A stretch of 39,562 nucleotides of DNA from Spirochaetia bacterium (GCA_900770075.1 CAAGIZ010000257.1:1-39562); one strand, 5' to 3'. Positions 30,813-39,520 are shown, numbered from the stretch's first letter. Made by a program: numbers and translations. The notes: generated by a model not told the origin, from the letters alone.

Positions 30813-31154
30813 TTACACTTCTTCAGAAGTGCTTTTAAAACAGGCGATGCCTTCTGCCATATATTTTTCCCGAAGTTTCTGGCAGATTGCTACGATTTTT
30901 TCTGCTTCTTCTTCGGAACAGTAAATTATGTACATCATGTTGAGCTGGGGCCAGATTGCATCTCCAAGCCGTGGATTTGAATATCCTGCACCCATGACAT
31001 TTGCAAGTTTTGTATAGCGGGCTGCAACTTTCTGCTCTTTGAATTCTTCCATAAAGTCTTCTTCAAGCGCCTGTGAAAAAATTATTTCAAGCCTCGTAAG
31101 TTTGCCGGCATGTTTTCTGATATTGTCGATATATGCCATTCTTTTTTTCTCCAT
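30813..31154 (-). CDS. small PII-like protein associated with an RND transporter (PG0541-like)
   Basis: A 113-aa soluble protein. By size, pattern and position it fits the transporter-associated PII-like group typified by PG0541; I recall this group as found next to RND pumps, but have not verified it here. Visible elements are an N-terminal strand RLEIIFSQALEEDF, a central GAGYSNPRLGDAIWPQLN loop and a C-terminal strand-helix MYIIYCSEEEAEKIVAI. ATG 31154 is chosen for its AGGGAGG site. It lies 80 bp after the RND gene, as the last gene of the efflux operon. A regulatory or ligand-sensing role on the pump is inference. Confidence 0.65.
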   Translation of the reverse strand: MEKKRMAYIDNIRKHAGKLTRLEIIFSQALEEDFMEEFKEQKVAARYTKLANVMGAGYSNPRLGDAIWPQLNMMYIIYCSEEEAEKIVAICQKLREKYMAEGIACFKSTSEEV

Positions 31155-31234
31155 AAAAACCTCCCTCTCCGAAACTGTCTCAGGCACCCGGAATTCCTTT
31201 CTGTTTTAGCGGAGTTCCGGGGTCTGACAGTTAC

Positions 31235-34200
31235 CTACTGTTTGTCTTTATCGTCAGATGTTTTATCTTCTATCTGAGCCTGCTGCGGCTGCCTTGTCTT
31301 TTCTTCAAGCGCCCTCTGTTTTGCTGCTTTTTTTGCAGCTTTTTTTAGACGACGGTTATTAAAGATATAGTAAATCGACGGCATGATAAAGAGGGTCATA
31401 AGCGAACCGAATGTCATTCCTCCAAATACGGTGAGGGAAATCGGCTGCATTGACGCTGAACCTTCGCCCGGGAAGAATGCCATTGGAGCGAGGGAAATTA
31501 CGGTTGTCAATGTAGACATCAAAATTGGGCGCAGACGGTTGCGGGCTGCCTGTATACATGCTTCTTCCAGTTCATAGCCGCGCTTTCTGAGCAGGTTTGT
31601 GTAATCGACAAGAACGATACCGTTGTTTACGATTGTTCCTACAAGAACCAGTACACCCATGATTGTGATTACGTTGAGCTGGTTGCCGGTGATTGCGTAG
31701 ATTACCATTACACCGATGAATGAGAGCGGGATGGTAAGGATGACGATGAACGGATCCAGCATGGATTCAAACTGAGATGCCATGACTACGAATACCAGGA
31801 AAGCTGCCAAGATGATTACCAGTCCGAAGTTTACGACTGCTTCCATCATGTCTTCCATATCGCCGGAATAGCTGATGATTACTCCGTCTTCTTTTGCAAC
31901 GTTTTCTTCAATGAGTTTTATTACCTCTGACTGAACTACACCCAGGGAAAGTCCATCGTTCGGTTTTGCCGTTACGTGGATGATTCGGGACTGGTTTTCG
32001 CGGAAAATCGTAACCGGCGCAACGGATTCTTCATAATGGGCAAAACTTGAAAGAGGGATTCTCTTTCCGCTGGAAGTTACCATGGAAATTGAGTCCAAAT
32101 CTCCCAGACGACCCCGGTCTTTTTCCGAAACCCGGACAACAACATCGATGTCGTCTCCGTCTTTTGTGTAGCGGCTGGCGGTTTTTCCGTTGATTACGCC
32201 TGCAATTTCTGAACCGACTGTGTAAACGTTGAGTCCGAATTCCTGCATGCGGTCACGGTCAAAGATGATGTTTGCCTGCGGAAGTCCGTCTTCAAGGTCT
32301 GAATCAACTTCGCAAACCCAGTCCTGTCCTTTTTCTTCCAGAACCTTGCGGATTTGGCGGGCTGTGTCCATTACCAAATCCAAATCGTCAGACTTTATGT
32401 TTACCGACACGCCCGATGAACTTGAAGCACTGTTTGCATTTGCGGAGAAACTGAGAGAAGCTCCTGGGAACATCGTAAAGTACTTTCTGAGCTTTGCCTT
32501 TGCCGTTTTTTCGTTGTCGTATTCCGGCAGACGGTCTTTAGGCTCGTAAAGGGTGAAAATTACGGAACCTGTGTTTGTTTCTGATGATGAAGAAATCAAG
32601 CTTGATCCACCCACAGTAACAGTTGTGTATTTTACGCCTGTCAAATCTTTTAGAGCCATAACTTCAAATTCCCGGATAGTGTCTTCCGTTATTGAAAGTT
32701 TTGTTCCCTGAGGAAGTTTGAAGTCCACCTGTACGCTGTTGGCGGCTGAAGACGGCATAAAGACAAAACCTACCATTTTGATTGCCGCCATGGACAGGAA
32801 GAACAATGCAATGACTATTCCTATGCTCATTTTGCGGTGATGAAGTACAAAGGTAACGCCTACTGAGTACTTTTTGTCAAGCTTGTCAAAGAAGTTGTTG
32901 AAGGCCTTGTTTACGGCATAGGCAAATCCCCGGCCTTCGTTTCTCGTTCCGCCAACTTTTGATACATATTTTGAACAGAGTACAGGAACCAGCGCAACGG
33001 CAACGATAAGGGAAGACATAAGGGAGAAGATAATCGTGTATGCCAAATCGTTGAACATCTGTCCCATCATGCCCAGCTGTTTCTGGAATACCAGCATTGG
33101 AAGGAAGATACAGACTGACGTGAGGGTGGAACCCATGATTGAAGAAACCATTTCCTGAGAACCCAGGATGGCGGCAACCTTCGGCTTTGCATCACGCTGT
33201 ATGTAGGAGTAGATGTTCTCCAAAACTACAATGGAGTTGTCTACAAGCATACCAATACCAAGCAGAAGACCTGCCATGGAAATCATGTTTATCGTAATTC
33301 CCTTCAGGTACATACACAAAAGGGTGATGAGTACTGACAGAGGAATTGAAAGGCCTACTATCAAGGTTGATTTTAAGCTGCGCAGGAAGATGAACAATAC
33401 TGCAATGGCGAGAAGCGCACCCTGAATTACGGAGGACACAACTTCGTTTATTGTCTGGGAAATGATGTCTACGGTGTTTGAAGTTTCTACAACTTCTACG
33501 TCCTTTGGAAGTTCTGCCTGAATTTTTGACAGCTGCTTGCGGACATTTTCTGCTGCCTGAACAGAGTTTTTGCCGGACTGCTTCGTAAGCATAATCATTA
33601 CACAAGGGTCGCCGTCCAGATATGCCAGAGTGGATTCATCCTTGTAGCCTTCATAAACGTCTGCAATGTCCCGGAGGCGGATTGTGCGGAGGGCTGAATC
33701 TGAACCCGCCTTGTAAGAGATTACTGTATTTTTTAAATCGTCTATGCTCTTGTATTTACCGTCGTTTTTGATTGTGTAGTTGATGTCGCCGGAAGTGATG
33801 GTACCGCCGGAAGACTGAATGTTCTGAACCCCAATCATCTGGGCAACGTTGCTGATTGTAAGTCCGTAGGCTTCAAGACGGTCACGAGGAATGTCTACAT
33901 TGACCGATTCTTCCCGCCCGCCGGAAACTGTTGCAGAGGCAATACCGTCCAGCTGTTCAAGACGCGGCTTGATTACGTCTGACGCCAAAGTGCGCAACTC
34001 TTCAGGAGTACGGTTACCGCGAACTGCCAAAATCAAAATAGGCATCATGGAAGGGTCCATTTTGATTGTAACAGGTGAATCTGCATCATCCGGCAGATAC
34101 CCCCGCACCATGTCTATCTTATCCCGGACATCTCCTCCTGCGGCATCCAGGTTCGTGCCGTAGTTGAATTCAAGCATTACAAGGGAAAGACCGGACATTG

Positions 34201-34450
34201 ACTGGGACTGCATCTTTTTTAAGCCGGAAACACCGGACAGGGAAGTTTCGAGAAGTGAAGTAACGCTCTGTTCAACTTCTTCAGGACCTGCATTGTCGTA
34301 AGACGTAAATACAATCATGTACGGCAAATCCATTTCCGGGAACATATCAATCGGCAGCTGTGTCGTACAGAAAAGGCCTAAGATTACTGCCAGTACGAAA
34401 ATCAGCTGGGTTGTTACGGGTTTATTTACACACCTTTCTGAAAATGTCAT
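31235..34450 (-). CDS. RND-family efflux transporter permease (SwrC/AcrB-like)
   Basis: An inner-membrane proton-driven pump of 1071 aa, the size of AcrB, with twelve predicted TM helices and two large periplasmic loops. TM4 carries GMLVDNSIVVLEN with Asp404. Where AcrB has two adjacent aspartates, the second is Asn here. TM10 reads GTIVNNGIVLVDY, lacking the AcrB lysine. This arrangement resembles the SwrC/YerP branch. The start ATG 34450 is preferred over an in-frame TTG at 34462 because GGAG lies 7 bp upstream of it. The substrate is unknown. The C-terminal tail is polar and Gln/Lys-rich (KTRQPQQAQIEDKTSDDKDK). It forms an operon with the membrane fusion and TolC-like genes upstream. Confidence 0.95.
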   Translation of the reverse strand: MTFSERCVNKPVTTQLIFVLAVILGLFCTTQLPIDMFPEMDLPYMIVFTSYDNAGPEEVEQSVTSLLETSLSGVSGLKKMQSQSMSGLSLVMLEFNYGTNLDAAGGDVRDKIDMVRGYLPDDADSPVTIKMDPSMMPILILAVRGNRTPEELRTLASDVIKPRLEQLDGIASATVSGGREESVNVDIPRDRLEAYGLTISNVAQMIGVQNIQSSGGTITSGDINYTIKNDGKYKSIDDLKNTVISYKAGSDSALRTIRLRDIADVYEGYKDESTLAYLDGDPCVMIMLTKQSGKNSVQAAENVRKQLSKIQAELPKDVEVVETSNTVDIISQTINEVVSSVIQGALLAIAVLFIFLRSLKSTLIVGLSIPLSVLITLLCMYLKGITINMISMAGLLLGIGMLVDNSIVVLENIYSYIQRDAKPKVAAILGSQEMVSSIMGSTLTSVCIFLPMLVFQKQLGMMGQMFNDLAYTIIFSLMSSLIVAVALVPVLCSKYVSKVGGTRNEGRGFAYAVNKAFNNFFDKLDKKYSVGVTFVLHHRKMSIGIVIALFFLSMAAIKMVGFVFMPSSAANSVQVDFKLPQGTKLSITEDTIREFEVMALKDLTGVKYTTVTVGGSSLISSSSETNTGSVIFTLYEPKDRLPEYDNEKTAKAKLRKYFTMFPGASLSFSANANSASSSSGVSVNIKSDDLDLVMDTARQIRKVLEEKGQDWVCEVDSDLEDGLPQANIIFDRDRMQEFGLNVYTVGSEIAGVINGKTASRYTKDGDDIDVVVRVSEKDRGRLGDLDSISMVTSSGKRIPLSSFAHYEESVAPVTIFRENQSRIIHVTAKPNDGLSLGVVQSEVIKLIEENVAKEDGVIISYSGDMEDMMEAVVNFGLVIILAAFLVFVVMASQFESMLDPFIVILTIPLSFIGVMVIYAITGNQLNVITIMGVLVLVGTIVNNGIVLVDYTNLLRKRGYELEEACIQAARNRLRPILMSTLTTVISLAPMAFFPGEGSASMQPISLTVFGGMTFGSLMTLFIMPSIYYIFNNRRLKKAAKKAAKQRALEEKTRQPQQAQIEDKTSDDKDKQ

Positions 34451-34473
34451 ATAAATCTCCAAATGATAAAATT

Positions 34474-34528
34474 ATCTCTAAAAGTTTTGTTTTTTGCCTA
34501 ATTTGGCAAAATTGAAATTTTTAGAGAT
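34474..34528. repeat. 55-bp hairpin in the efflux operon gap
   Basis: Outer arms ATCTCTAAAA/TTTTAGAGAT (34474-34483 and 34519-34528) and inner arms TTTTGCC/GGCAAAA (34492-34498 and 34505-34511) form one long imperfect stem 24 bp upstream of the RND start codon. It lies within the 195-bp gap after the membrane fusion gene and could act as a partial terminator, a processing site or a structured leader. The rest of the gap holds no gene. Confidence 0.6.
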
Positions 34529-34645
34529 TTCCTAAATTACTGGTACTTTGAAATTCACGGGAACTGTCTTTAGGAAACTCCCCAGGGAACACCTCCCCAG
34601 AAAGACCATTTAAATTTTTCGCCCGGTTTTCAAAAACCCTTCTGT

Positions 34646-35572
34646 CTAGTTCGCTGTTGAATTTGAAGTGATGTTTACCTTTGCACCGTCATTCAAGAGC
34701 GACATACCTTTGACTACGATTTCGTCACCGGCTTTAAGGCCTTCTGAAATTTCCGTCCTGTTGTCTACTGTTATTCCCACGGTTACAGGAACCAGTTTTA
34801 CGGTTGAAGTTTTGTCTGCATGAGGTTCAACAACAAACACATAATTTTTTGAATCGCGGGTTACAATTGCCGTTGCAGGAATTACGATTGCATCCTTTAC
34901 AGATTCGGTTACCAGCTTTACGCGGCCGTACATTCCCACCTTTACGCGAGCATCTTTCTGGTCAAAGTGAAGCTTTACGCCCATGGTGCGCGTCATGGTA
35001 TCGAGAACCGGGCTTATTTCAAAAACAGTGGCAGGAAATTCAACGCTTGGATAGGCATCAAAAGTAACTGTGGCTTTCTGTTTTGGAGAAATTCTGCTTA
35101 TAAAGCGTTCCGCAATGTTGATTTTGACTTCCAGGTCGTCGGTGCGGGCAACTGTTGCGATTGGAGAAGACTGGCTTACTGTAGAACCAACCGTCGTAGG
35201 CAGGGATGTTATTCTTCCGGAGATTGGAGAGTGAACCGGGCTGTCGTTATAAACGGCACCTGCACGAAGCGGGTTTACATAAGCGATAATCTGCCCCTTG
35301 TTTACCAAATCCCCTACAGCCACCAGGATGTTCGTGATTTTTCCGCCCTGATCCGGCAGAACTGCAACTGAGTTTACGGAACTTATGTCGCCGCCAAATT
35401 CAAGATAATCGTCCAGATTTCCGGCGGAAGTCGTAAGTGTGCTTACTGCAAATACCTGCTCAACTTCTGCTTCGCTTTCTGTAGCGGCAGCTTTTTTGCC
35501 GCCGCAGCTTACAGCCAGAGGCAATGTCAGCGCAAAAACGCCGGCAGTAAAAATCAATTTTCCAAGTTTCAT
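34646..35572 (-). CDS. RND efflux membrane fusion lipoprotein (HlyD/AcrA family)
   Basis: Periplasmic adaptor linking the RND pump to its outer-membrane channel. At 308 aa the lipoprotein signal ends LAVSC (Cys23), followed by a beta-barrel/lipoyl region (SVAVLPDQGGKITNILVAVG and VHSPISGRITSL), then the barrel (VKINIAERFISRISPKQKAT) and C-terminal strands. The alpha-helical hairpin is very short, as in compact adaptors. ATG 35572 is chosen for its GGAGGA site over an in-frame TTG. It is 52 bp downstream of the TolC-like gene. Confidence 0.93.
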   Translation of the reverse strand: MKLGKLIFTAGVFALTLPLAVSCGGKKAAATESEAEVEQVFAVSTLTTSAGNLDDYLEFGGDISSVNSVAVLPDQGGKITNILVAVGDLVNKGQIIAYVNPLRAGAVYNDSPVHSPISGRITSLPTTVGSTVSQSSPIATVARTDDLEVKINIAERFISRISPKQKATVTFDAYPSVEFPATVFEISPVLDTMTRTMGVKLHFDQKDARVKVGMYGRVKLVTESVKDAIVIPATAIVTRDSKNYVFVVEPHADKTSTVKLVPVTVGITVDNRTEISEGLKAGDEIVVKGMSLLNDGAKVNITSNSTAN

Positions 35573-35624
35573 ATTTTCCTCCAATAACTTCCAATTAAGT
35601 GTCTAAGGTTTTAGACAGTGCAAT

Positions 35625-37040
35625 TTAGTTTTTTGCCTGTGAATTTCCGCTGCCTGTCAAAGTGACGTTCAGCGTATTTTCCAGATCCATAAGGGCCGAA
35701 ATATACTGATATTTCTGGTTCAACTGACCGAGTTTTGCCTGATTGAGTGAATTTTCAGAATCCCTCAAATCCAGAAGCTCTGTGGTTCCGCTCTGATAAG
35801 AACGCAGCTGCATGTCGTAGGCTTTCTGTGCCAGCTGAACGGAGCGTTCCATATTTTCAATCTGCTGTTTTGCCTGGTTCAAAGTATCAACTGCTTTACG
35901 TACCTGAACTTTCTGGTTTTCCTTGAGCATATCGAGGGAAATTTCAAGTTTTGCCAGGTTCTGCCGGTAATCTTTTGCCTGCTGGCGATTTGATGACCAC
36001 GGAAGCATATTTGTAACGTTCCATGCCAGGGTTAGGCTTAAACTTCCGTTGTCGAACCAGTCGTCGTCCTTTCCCAGCCCCTTGTAAAAGTGGAAGGCAC
36101 CGTCATCACCGATGTAAACTGGCTGCCAGCCGTAACTGAGGACAAAGGCCGGTGTCCAGGTGCTCAAGTCCAAAGCCTGAAGCCCGATTTTTATGGCTTT
36201 GATGTTGTTTTCGAGGGACTTTATGGACAAATCCCTGTCGCCGTATTTTGCAAGAAGGTCATCCGTGTCGGCTTCGATGTAAGTCGGTTCGATGGAGCCG
36301 CTCAGTTCAATCTTTGTGCCCACTGGAAGACCGATTAAAAATGCAAAGGTGTCAAACTGCTGGTTTAAAGTCTGTTCCGCAGAATCCACCGTAGGTTTTG
36401 TGTTTTCGTAGTTTACCTGGGTCTGCAGAAGGCTGATTTCCGGAATAAGTCCGCTCTTGAAGTTTGCCTCAGCCTGAACCATGCGGCGGCGGGCGTTTTC
36501 GAGGGTGCTCTTCTGAATCTTTAAATTTTCCTGCTGAAGGAAGAGGGCGTAAAAGAGTTTTTTAACGCTTGTAATCGTTTCTTTCTGGCTCTGTTCCCAG
36601 GTGATTTTCTGACCTTCGTAGGCAGCTTTTGCAGCCTTTATCTGACCAAAGTAGGCCAGAGAAAAATTCCAGCTTACGCTTACGTTTCCCACAGTTTTCC
36701 AGCGGTCTTCTTCCTTGTCGTAGTCTGTGGGAACAGGAACAGCTCCATTGCTCATTGCCGACGCAATTATGTCCCCCGTTCCGGGAGTAAAGTCGTTTGA
36801 GCGGCTCATGGTTCCTGTAGCCTGCACGGTTGGCAGAAAGACGTTCCAGCTTACAGCAGAAGCCCGTTTTTTGATTTCAAGGTCTATGTCGTTGCTTTTT
36901 AGGGTACGGCTGTTTTTTAATGCGTACTCAACGGCATCGTCTATCGTAAGGGTGACGGTTTCGGTTTCTTTTTTCTGTTCCTGTGCAAAGAGGGCCGGAA
37001 GCAGAAAAATCAAACTGAATGTTGCAAATATTTTTTTCAT
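35625..37040 (-). CDS. TolC-family outer-membrane efflux protein
   Basis: Outer-membrane channel of the tripartite pump. A Sec signal peptide (MKKIFATFSLIFLLPALFAQ) precedes a 471-aa protein with the internal duplication typical of the OEP family. Long helical segments such as LFYALFLQQENLKIQKSTLE and SVQLAQKAYDMQLRSYQSG alternate with strands, and the LTIDDAVEYALKNSRTLK opening is characteristic. ATG 37040 is chosen because GGAGGT lies 5 bp upstream and the signal peptide begins there. It is the first structural gene of the pump operon, 206 bp downstream of the double-TetR gene. Confidence 0.92.
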   Translation of the reverse strand: MKKIFATFSLIFLLPALFAQEQKKETETVTLTIDDAVEYALKNSRTLKSNDIDLEIKKRASAVSWNVFLPTVQATGTMSRSNDFTPGTGDIIASAMSNGAVPVPTDYDKEEDRWKTVGNVSVSWNFSLAYFGQIKAAKAAYEGQKITWEQSQKETITSVKKLFYALFLQQENLKIQKSTLENARRRMVQAEANFKSGLIPEISLLQTQVNYENTKPTVDSAEQTLNQQFDTFAFLIGLPVGTKIELSGSIEPTYIEADTDDLLAKYGDRDLSIKSLENNIKAIKIGLQALDLSTWTPAFVLSYGWQPVYIGDDGAFHFYKGLGKDDDWFDNGSLSLTLAWNVTNMLPWSSNRQQAKDYRQNLAKLEISLDMLKENQKVQVRKAVDTLNQAKQQIENMERSVQLAQKAYDMQLRSYQSGTTELLDLRDSENSLNQAKLGQLNQKYQYISALMDLENTLNVTLTGSGNSQAKN

Positions 37041-37246
37041 TATTACCTCCATAGTTTTTTTGACAACAAAAGATACAGGACAACCTGAAAAACCCGCCAA
37101 AGACGGACTTTCCAGGATTCCCGACACTTTTTTAACTAACTCCATTTTTTAAATTTTTAAGGGAACTTCAAAAAATAACCTTCCGAAGCACCCGTAAATA
37201 ATTTCTAAACAATCTTTTTCTACCGAGGTTTCAAAATTACCATTGA

Positions 37247-38518
37247 CTAAACCCCGTACATCGCAAGGTCAAAAACATATTTTAAGCCTTCGTCTGTTTC
37301 CTCCTCCGAAAGTTGGTGTTTTAACCTGAGAATTATAAGACCCACAGTCAAAATTCCAGTCCAAAGAGTAAAATGTTCCGGGCAAACGGAAAATCCCAAA
37401 TCAAACATTTTAAAAACTTCGTGCATCTTTACTTCCCAGCCGCTGTTGGATTCCAAAAGGCAGTCGTCACTTTCAAAATCTTTGTTTGTGCCAGACTGAA
37501 TGAGATATCCGCAGAGGGAAAAAATCGACGGACGGGCACAAAAATAAGACAGGGCAGTTCTCATATTGATATAAATGAATTCTGAATAAGTTTTTGCCTC
37601 CGCCCTGTTTTCTGTACAGGCCATTTCCAGAAAAGACAGTTCCTTTGAAACAAGGGAAAGAAGCATTTCCCGCTTGTTGTCAAAATAAAAATAAAGGGAA
37701 CTTTTTGCCATGTTCAGTTCATTGGCAATGCTTTCTACTGTAACACTGCTAAAACCAGATTTTCTGATTACGCTTGCGAATGCAGTAAAAATTCGGTTTT
37801 CTTCTGGCAGGTCGTTTTCGCTGATTTTGCAGATGTCGTCTAATTCTGCCATCCGTTCAGAAGAAATTTTTTCAACCCGGAACTTTTCATTTACTATTTC
37901 GCCAAGACCTCTGTGCAAAAAGTCCACCAGCTTTTCTGCAAATTCTTCTACGTTACTCCCCCCCTCAGATTTTTTCTGAGCCATTACCCTTTCCCGGAGT
38001 TTTATAAAATAAATCATGGAAACTGAATAAAAATATATGTAGGCATACTTGTTCAGTTCAGTGATAAGTCCTTTTTTTTCGAGGATGAACCGAAAGTCAG
38101 AATAAAATCCCCTGTCCGAAAGTTCCTTGTAAAAAAATTTTTCAAAATCCCGCATCTGGGAGTGCTGGGTGATGAGATAATTGATGTATTGAGAATTCTC
38201 GGCAAAAAAAACGATTAAATCTGCTGCCCGCCTGGTGTAGTCGGCTGGAAGATAGTGTTTTTCCTGAATTTTTACAAGCTGAGTGAAAAGAAGGTCGAAA
38301 AAATGTTCCTGCATGCCTTCCAAAACCGCTTCCTTGTTTTTAAAATGACGGTAAATTGCCGTTTTGGAAATGCCCACCTTTGCTGCCAGCTGGCTCATGG
38401 AAAATTCCTGATCCCAGGGCCGCCTGTAAAACGAAAAGGCAGCGTCTAAAATGAGCTGTTTTGTCGATTTTTTTTGTTTTCCTGCATTTACAGGCTTCCG
38501 GTTTTCTGTTTTTTCCAT
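37247..38518 (-). CDS. tandem-TetR transcriptional regulator
   Basis: A 423-aa protein made of two TetR/AcrR units. The first N-terminal HTH (about 16-65) contains MSQLAAKVGISKTAIYRHFK, and the second (about 240-290) contains VESIANELNMAKSSLYFYFD. Each is followed by a helical ligand/dimerisation region. Ordinary TetR proteins are about 200 aa with one HTH. It is upstream of the efflux operon on the same strand, so pump control is likely. Two identical-core palindromes lie in its own promoter, indicating autorepression. ATG 38518 is preferred over TTG 38524; neither has a ribosome site. There is no full operator copy in the 206 bp before the TolC-like gene, only a TACCGA half-site near 37221. 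Confidence 0.88.
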   Translation of the reverse strand: MEKTENRKPVNAGKQKKSTKQLILDAAFSFYRRPWDQEFSMSQLAAKVGISKTAIYRHFKNKEAVLEGMQEHFFDLLFTQLVKIQEKHYLPADYTRRAADLIVFFAENSQYINYLITQHSQMRDFEKFFYKELSDRGFYSDFRFILEKKGLITELNKYAYIYFYSVSMIYFIKLRERVMAQKKSEGGSNVEEFAEKLVDFLHRGLGEIVNEKFRVEKISSERMAELDDICKISENDLPEENRIFTAFASVIRKSGFSSVTVESIANELNMAKSSLYFYFDNKREMLLSLVSKELSFLEMACTENRAEAKTYSEFIYINMRTALSYFCARPSIFSLCGYLIQSGTNKDFESDDCLLESNSGWEVKMHEVFKMFDLGFSVCPEHFTLWTGILTVGLIILRLKHQLSEEETDEGLKYVFDLAMYGV

Positions 38519-38532
38519 ACGCAAATTTAAAA

Positions 38533-38552
38533 GTTACCGAACAATCGGTAAC
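38533..38552. promoter_or_regulatory. TetR-type operator 1
   Basis: GTTACCGA-ACAA-TCGGTAAC, a perfect 8-bp inverted repeat around a 4-bp centre. It covers the predicted transcription start of the regulator gene. Confidence 0.75.
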
Positions 38553-38555
38553 ATA

Positions 38556-38584
38556 AATATACCGAACAATCGGTAACTTTTCAA
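38556..38584 (-). promoter_or_regulatory. promoter of the tandem-TetR gene
   Basis: On the minus strand, TTGAAA (38579-38584), 17-bp spacer, TATATT (38556-38561). The spacer is almost wholly occupied by operator 2, and the start point near 38549 falls in operator 1. Confidence 0.65.
38560..38575. promoter_or_regulatory. TetR-type operator 2
   Basis: TACCGA-ACAA-TCGGTA, the same core and centre as operator 1, with centres 25 bp apart. It lies between the -35 and -10 boxes, so bound protein would block RNA polymerase. Confidence 0.72.
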
Positions 38585-38607
38585 GGATATAAAGAAAATT
38601 TATAACG

Positions 38608-38806
38608 GGGCACCTGGTAAAAACTCATCTTTGTTGATTTTCGTGTGCGCGAAGCCGCGCACGCCCCTGCCTGCGGCAGGGATTGGAGCACCGCCGAAGG
38701 CGTTCGGGGAAGTGACCGACTTTAGGAGGGCAGTTCCCCGAATGGAGCGATAAGCGGAAGTGCGGAAAGCCTGGTCTGACTGCATTGCAGTCAGAGCCGC
38801 CCAAGT
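38608..38806 (+). repeat. structured repeat family 1, copy B, with GGGCACCT leader
   Basis: Starts GGGCACCTGGTAAAAACTC (shared with 16379 onward), then a hairpin GTGCGCG-AAGC-CGCGCAC (38645-38662). The backbone follows: CTGCCTGCGGCAGGGATTGG (38667 on), CGCCGAAGGCG, GAATGGAGCGATAAGCGGAA, GCGGAAAGCCTGG and AGCCGCCCAA. Arm 1 is TTCGGGGAA/TTCCCCGAA (38703-38742). Arm 2 is TCTGACTGCA-T-TGCAGTCAGA (38775-38795). The small stem CGCC/GGCG replaces CGGC/GCCG of copies A, C and E, a compensatory change. The word CACCTGGT recurs at 38814, inside the end of the recombinase gene. Confidence 0.8.
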
Positions 38807-38812
38807 AAAAAA

Positions 38813-39424
38813 TCACCTGGTTTTTAAAAACATTATTCTTGATAAATGTACGTCCAGGGTTTTCCAGGAAACCCCCAGTTCTTTTGCCAAAGACGCTTTT
38901 GTGCGTCCCAGTAAAATCTCTTTTTTGATGTAGTCGCTGCTGGAACTGAGTTTATAAATGGAAGATTTTCTGCCTTTTTGGCGGCCGATGTGCTTTCCTT
39001 CCTGTCTTGCCCGGTTTAGCCCCAGTTTTGTGCGCTCAGAAATAAGCTGCCGTTCAATTTCTGCGGAAAGACCGAAGGCAAATGCCAGAACCTTGGACTG
39101 AATGTCGTTTCCCAGCCTGTAGCCGTCCTTTATAGTCCAGACGCTTACCCCGTTTTCCAGAAAATGCTGAAGAACGTTCATTATCATGATAAGTGACCGT
39201 CCGAACCGGGAAATTTCCGTAGCAATAACCAAATCTCCCGCTCGGGCACTGTTCATAATCAATTTGCCCAGTTTGCGGCTTTCTGGTCGTTTTGTTCCGC
39301 TGATTTTTTCTTCAATCCAGATGTCGATTTTTATCCCCTTGAGTTTGCAGAATTTTTCAATCTCCAGCTGCTGATTTTCCAAATTCTGGTGGGTGGTAGA
39401 AACCCTGATGTAACCGAAATTCAT
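38813..39424 (-). CDS. serine recombinase, Mpi/Hin-type DNA invertase family
   Basis: A 203-aa small serine recombinase. Catalytic Ser9 sits in GYIRVST; the conserved arginine region is ATEISRFGRSL; the long E-helix reads FGLSAEIERQLISERTK. A C-terminal helix-turn-helix (KASLAKELGVSWKTLDVHL) binds the crossover site. Size and wording resemble the Bacteroides master invertase Mpi group more than Tn3 resolvases. It might invert promoters or resolve a plasmid/transposon; no invertible site is proven in this window. ATG 39424 follows GGAG. The last codons (FLKTR, stop) run into the repeat at 38608-38820. Confidence 0.9.
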   Translation of the reverse strand: MNFGYIRVSTTHQNLENQQLEIEKFCKLKGIKIDIWIEEKISGTKRPESRKLGKLIMNSARAGDLVIATEISRFGRSLIMIMNVLQHFLENGVSVWTIKDGYRLGNDIQSKVLAFAFGLSAEIERQLISERTKLGLNRARQEGKHIGRQKGRKSSIYKLSSSSDYIKKEILLGRTKASLAKELGVSWKTLDVHLSRIMFLKTR

Positions 39425-39439
39425 TTTTTCTCCAATAAA

Positions 39440-39511
39440 AAAAAGTCAAAGAGGAAATATCAATTTCCGATTTGACTTTTTACGCTGTTCCGCAATGTAA
39501 TGAGGAACAGC
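39440..39511. repeat. two hairpins upstream of the recombinase
   Basis: Hairpin 1: 39440-39458 pairs with 39463-39481 (AAAAAGTCAAA.. and ..TTTGACTTTTT, 17 of 19 positions). Hairpin 2: GCTGTTCC (39484-39491) with GGAACAGC (39504-39511), 12-nt loop. They would lie in the recombinase leader, or could be recombination or binding sites for it. Hairpin 1, with its terminal T run, could also be a terminator for a gene beyond the window. Confidence 0.6.
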
Positions 39512-39520
39512 AGTTTATAA

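Noticed and set aside
31235..34450. Loss-of-function RND pump because the AcrB lysine and second aspartate are missing
   Set aside because: The VDN and VxxNN patterns fit the SwrC-like branch, and the rest of the protein is intact.
37041..37246. Operator for the tandem TetR in front of the efflux operon
   Set aside because: Only a single TACCGA half-site near 37221 is seen, without the inverted partner, so it is not listed as an operator. Control may act through read-through from the regulator promoter.
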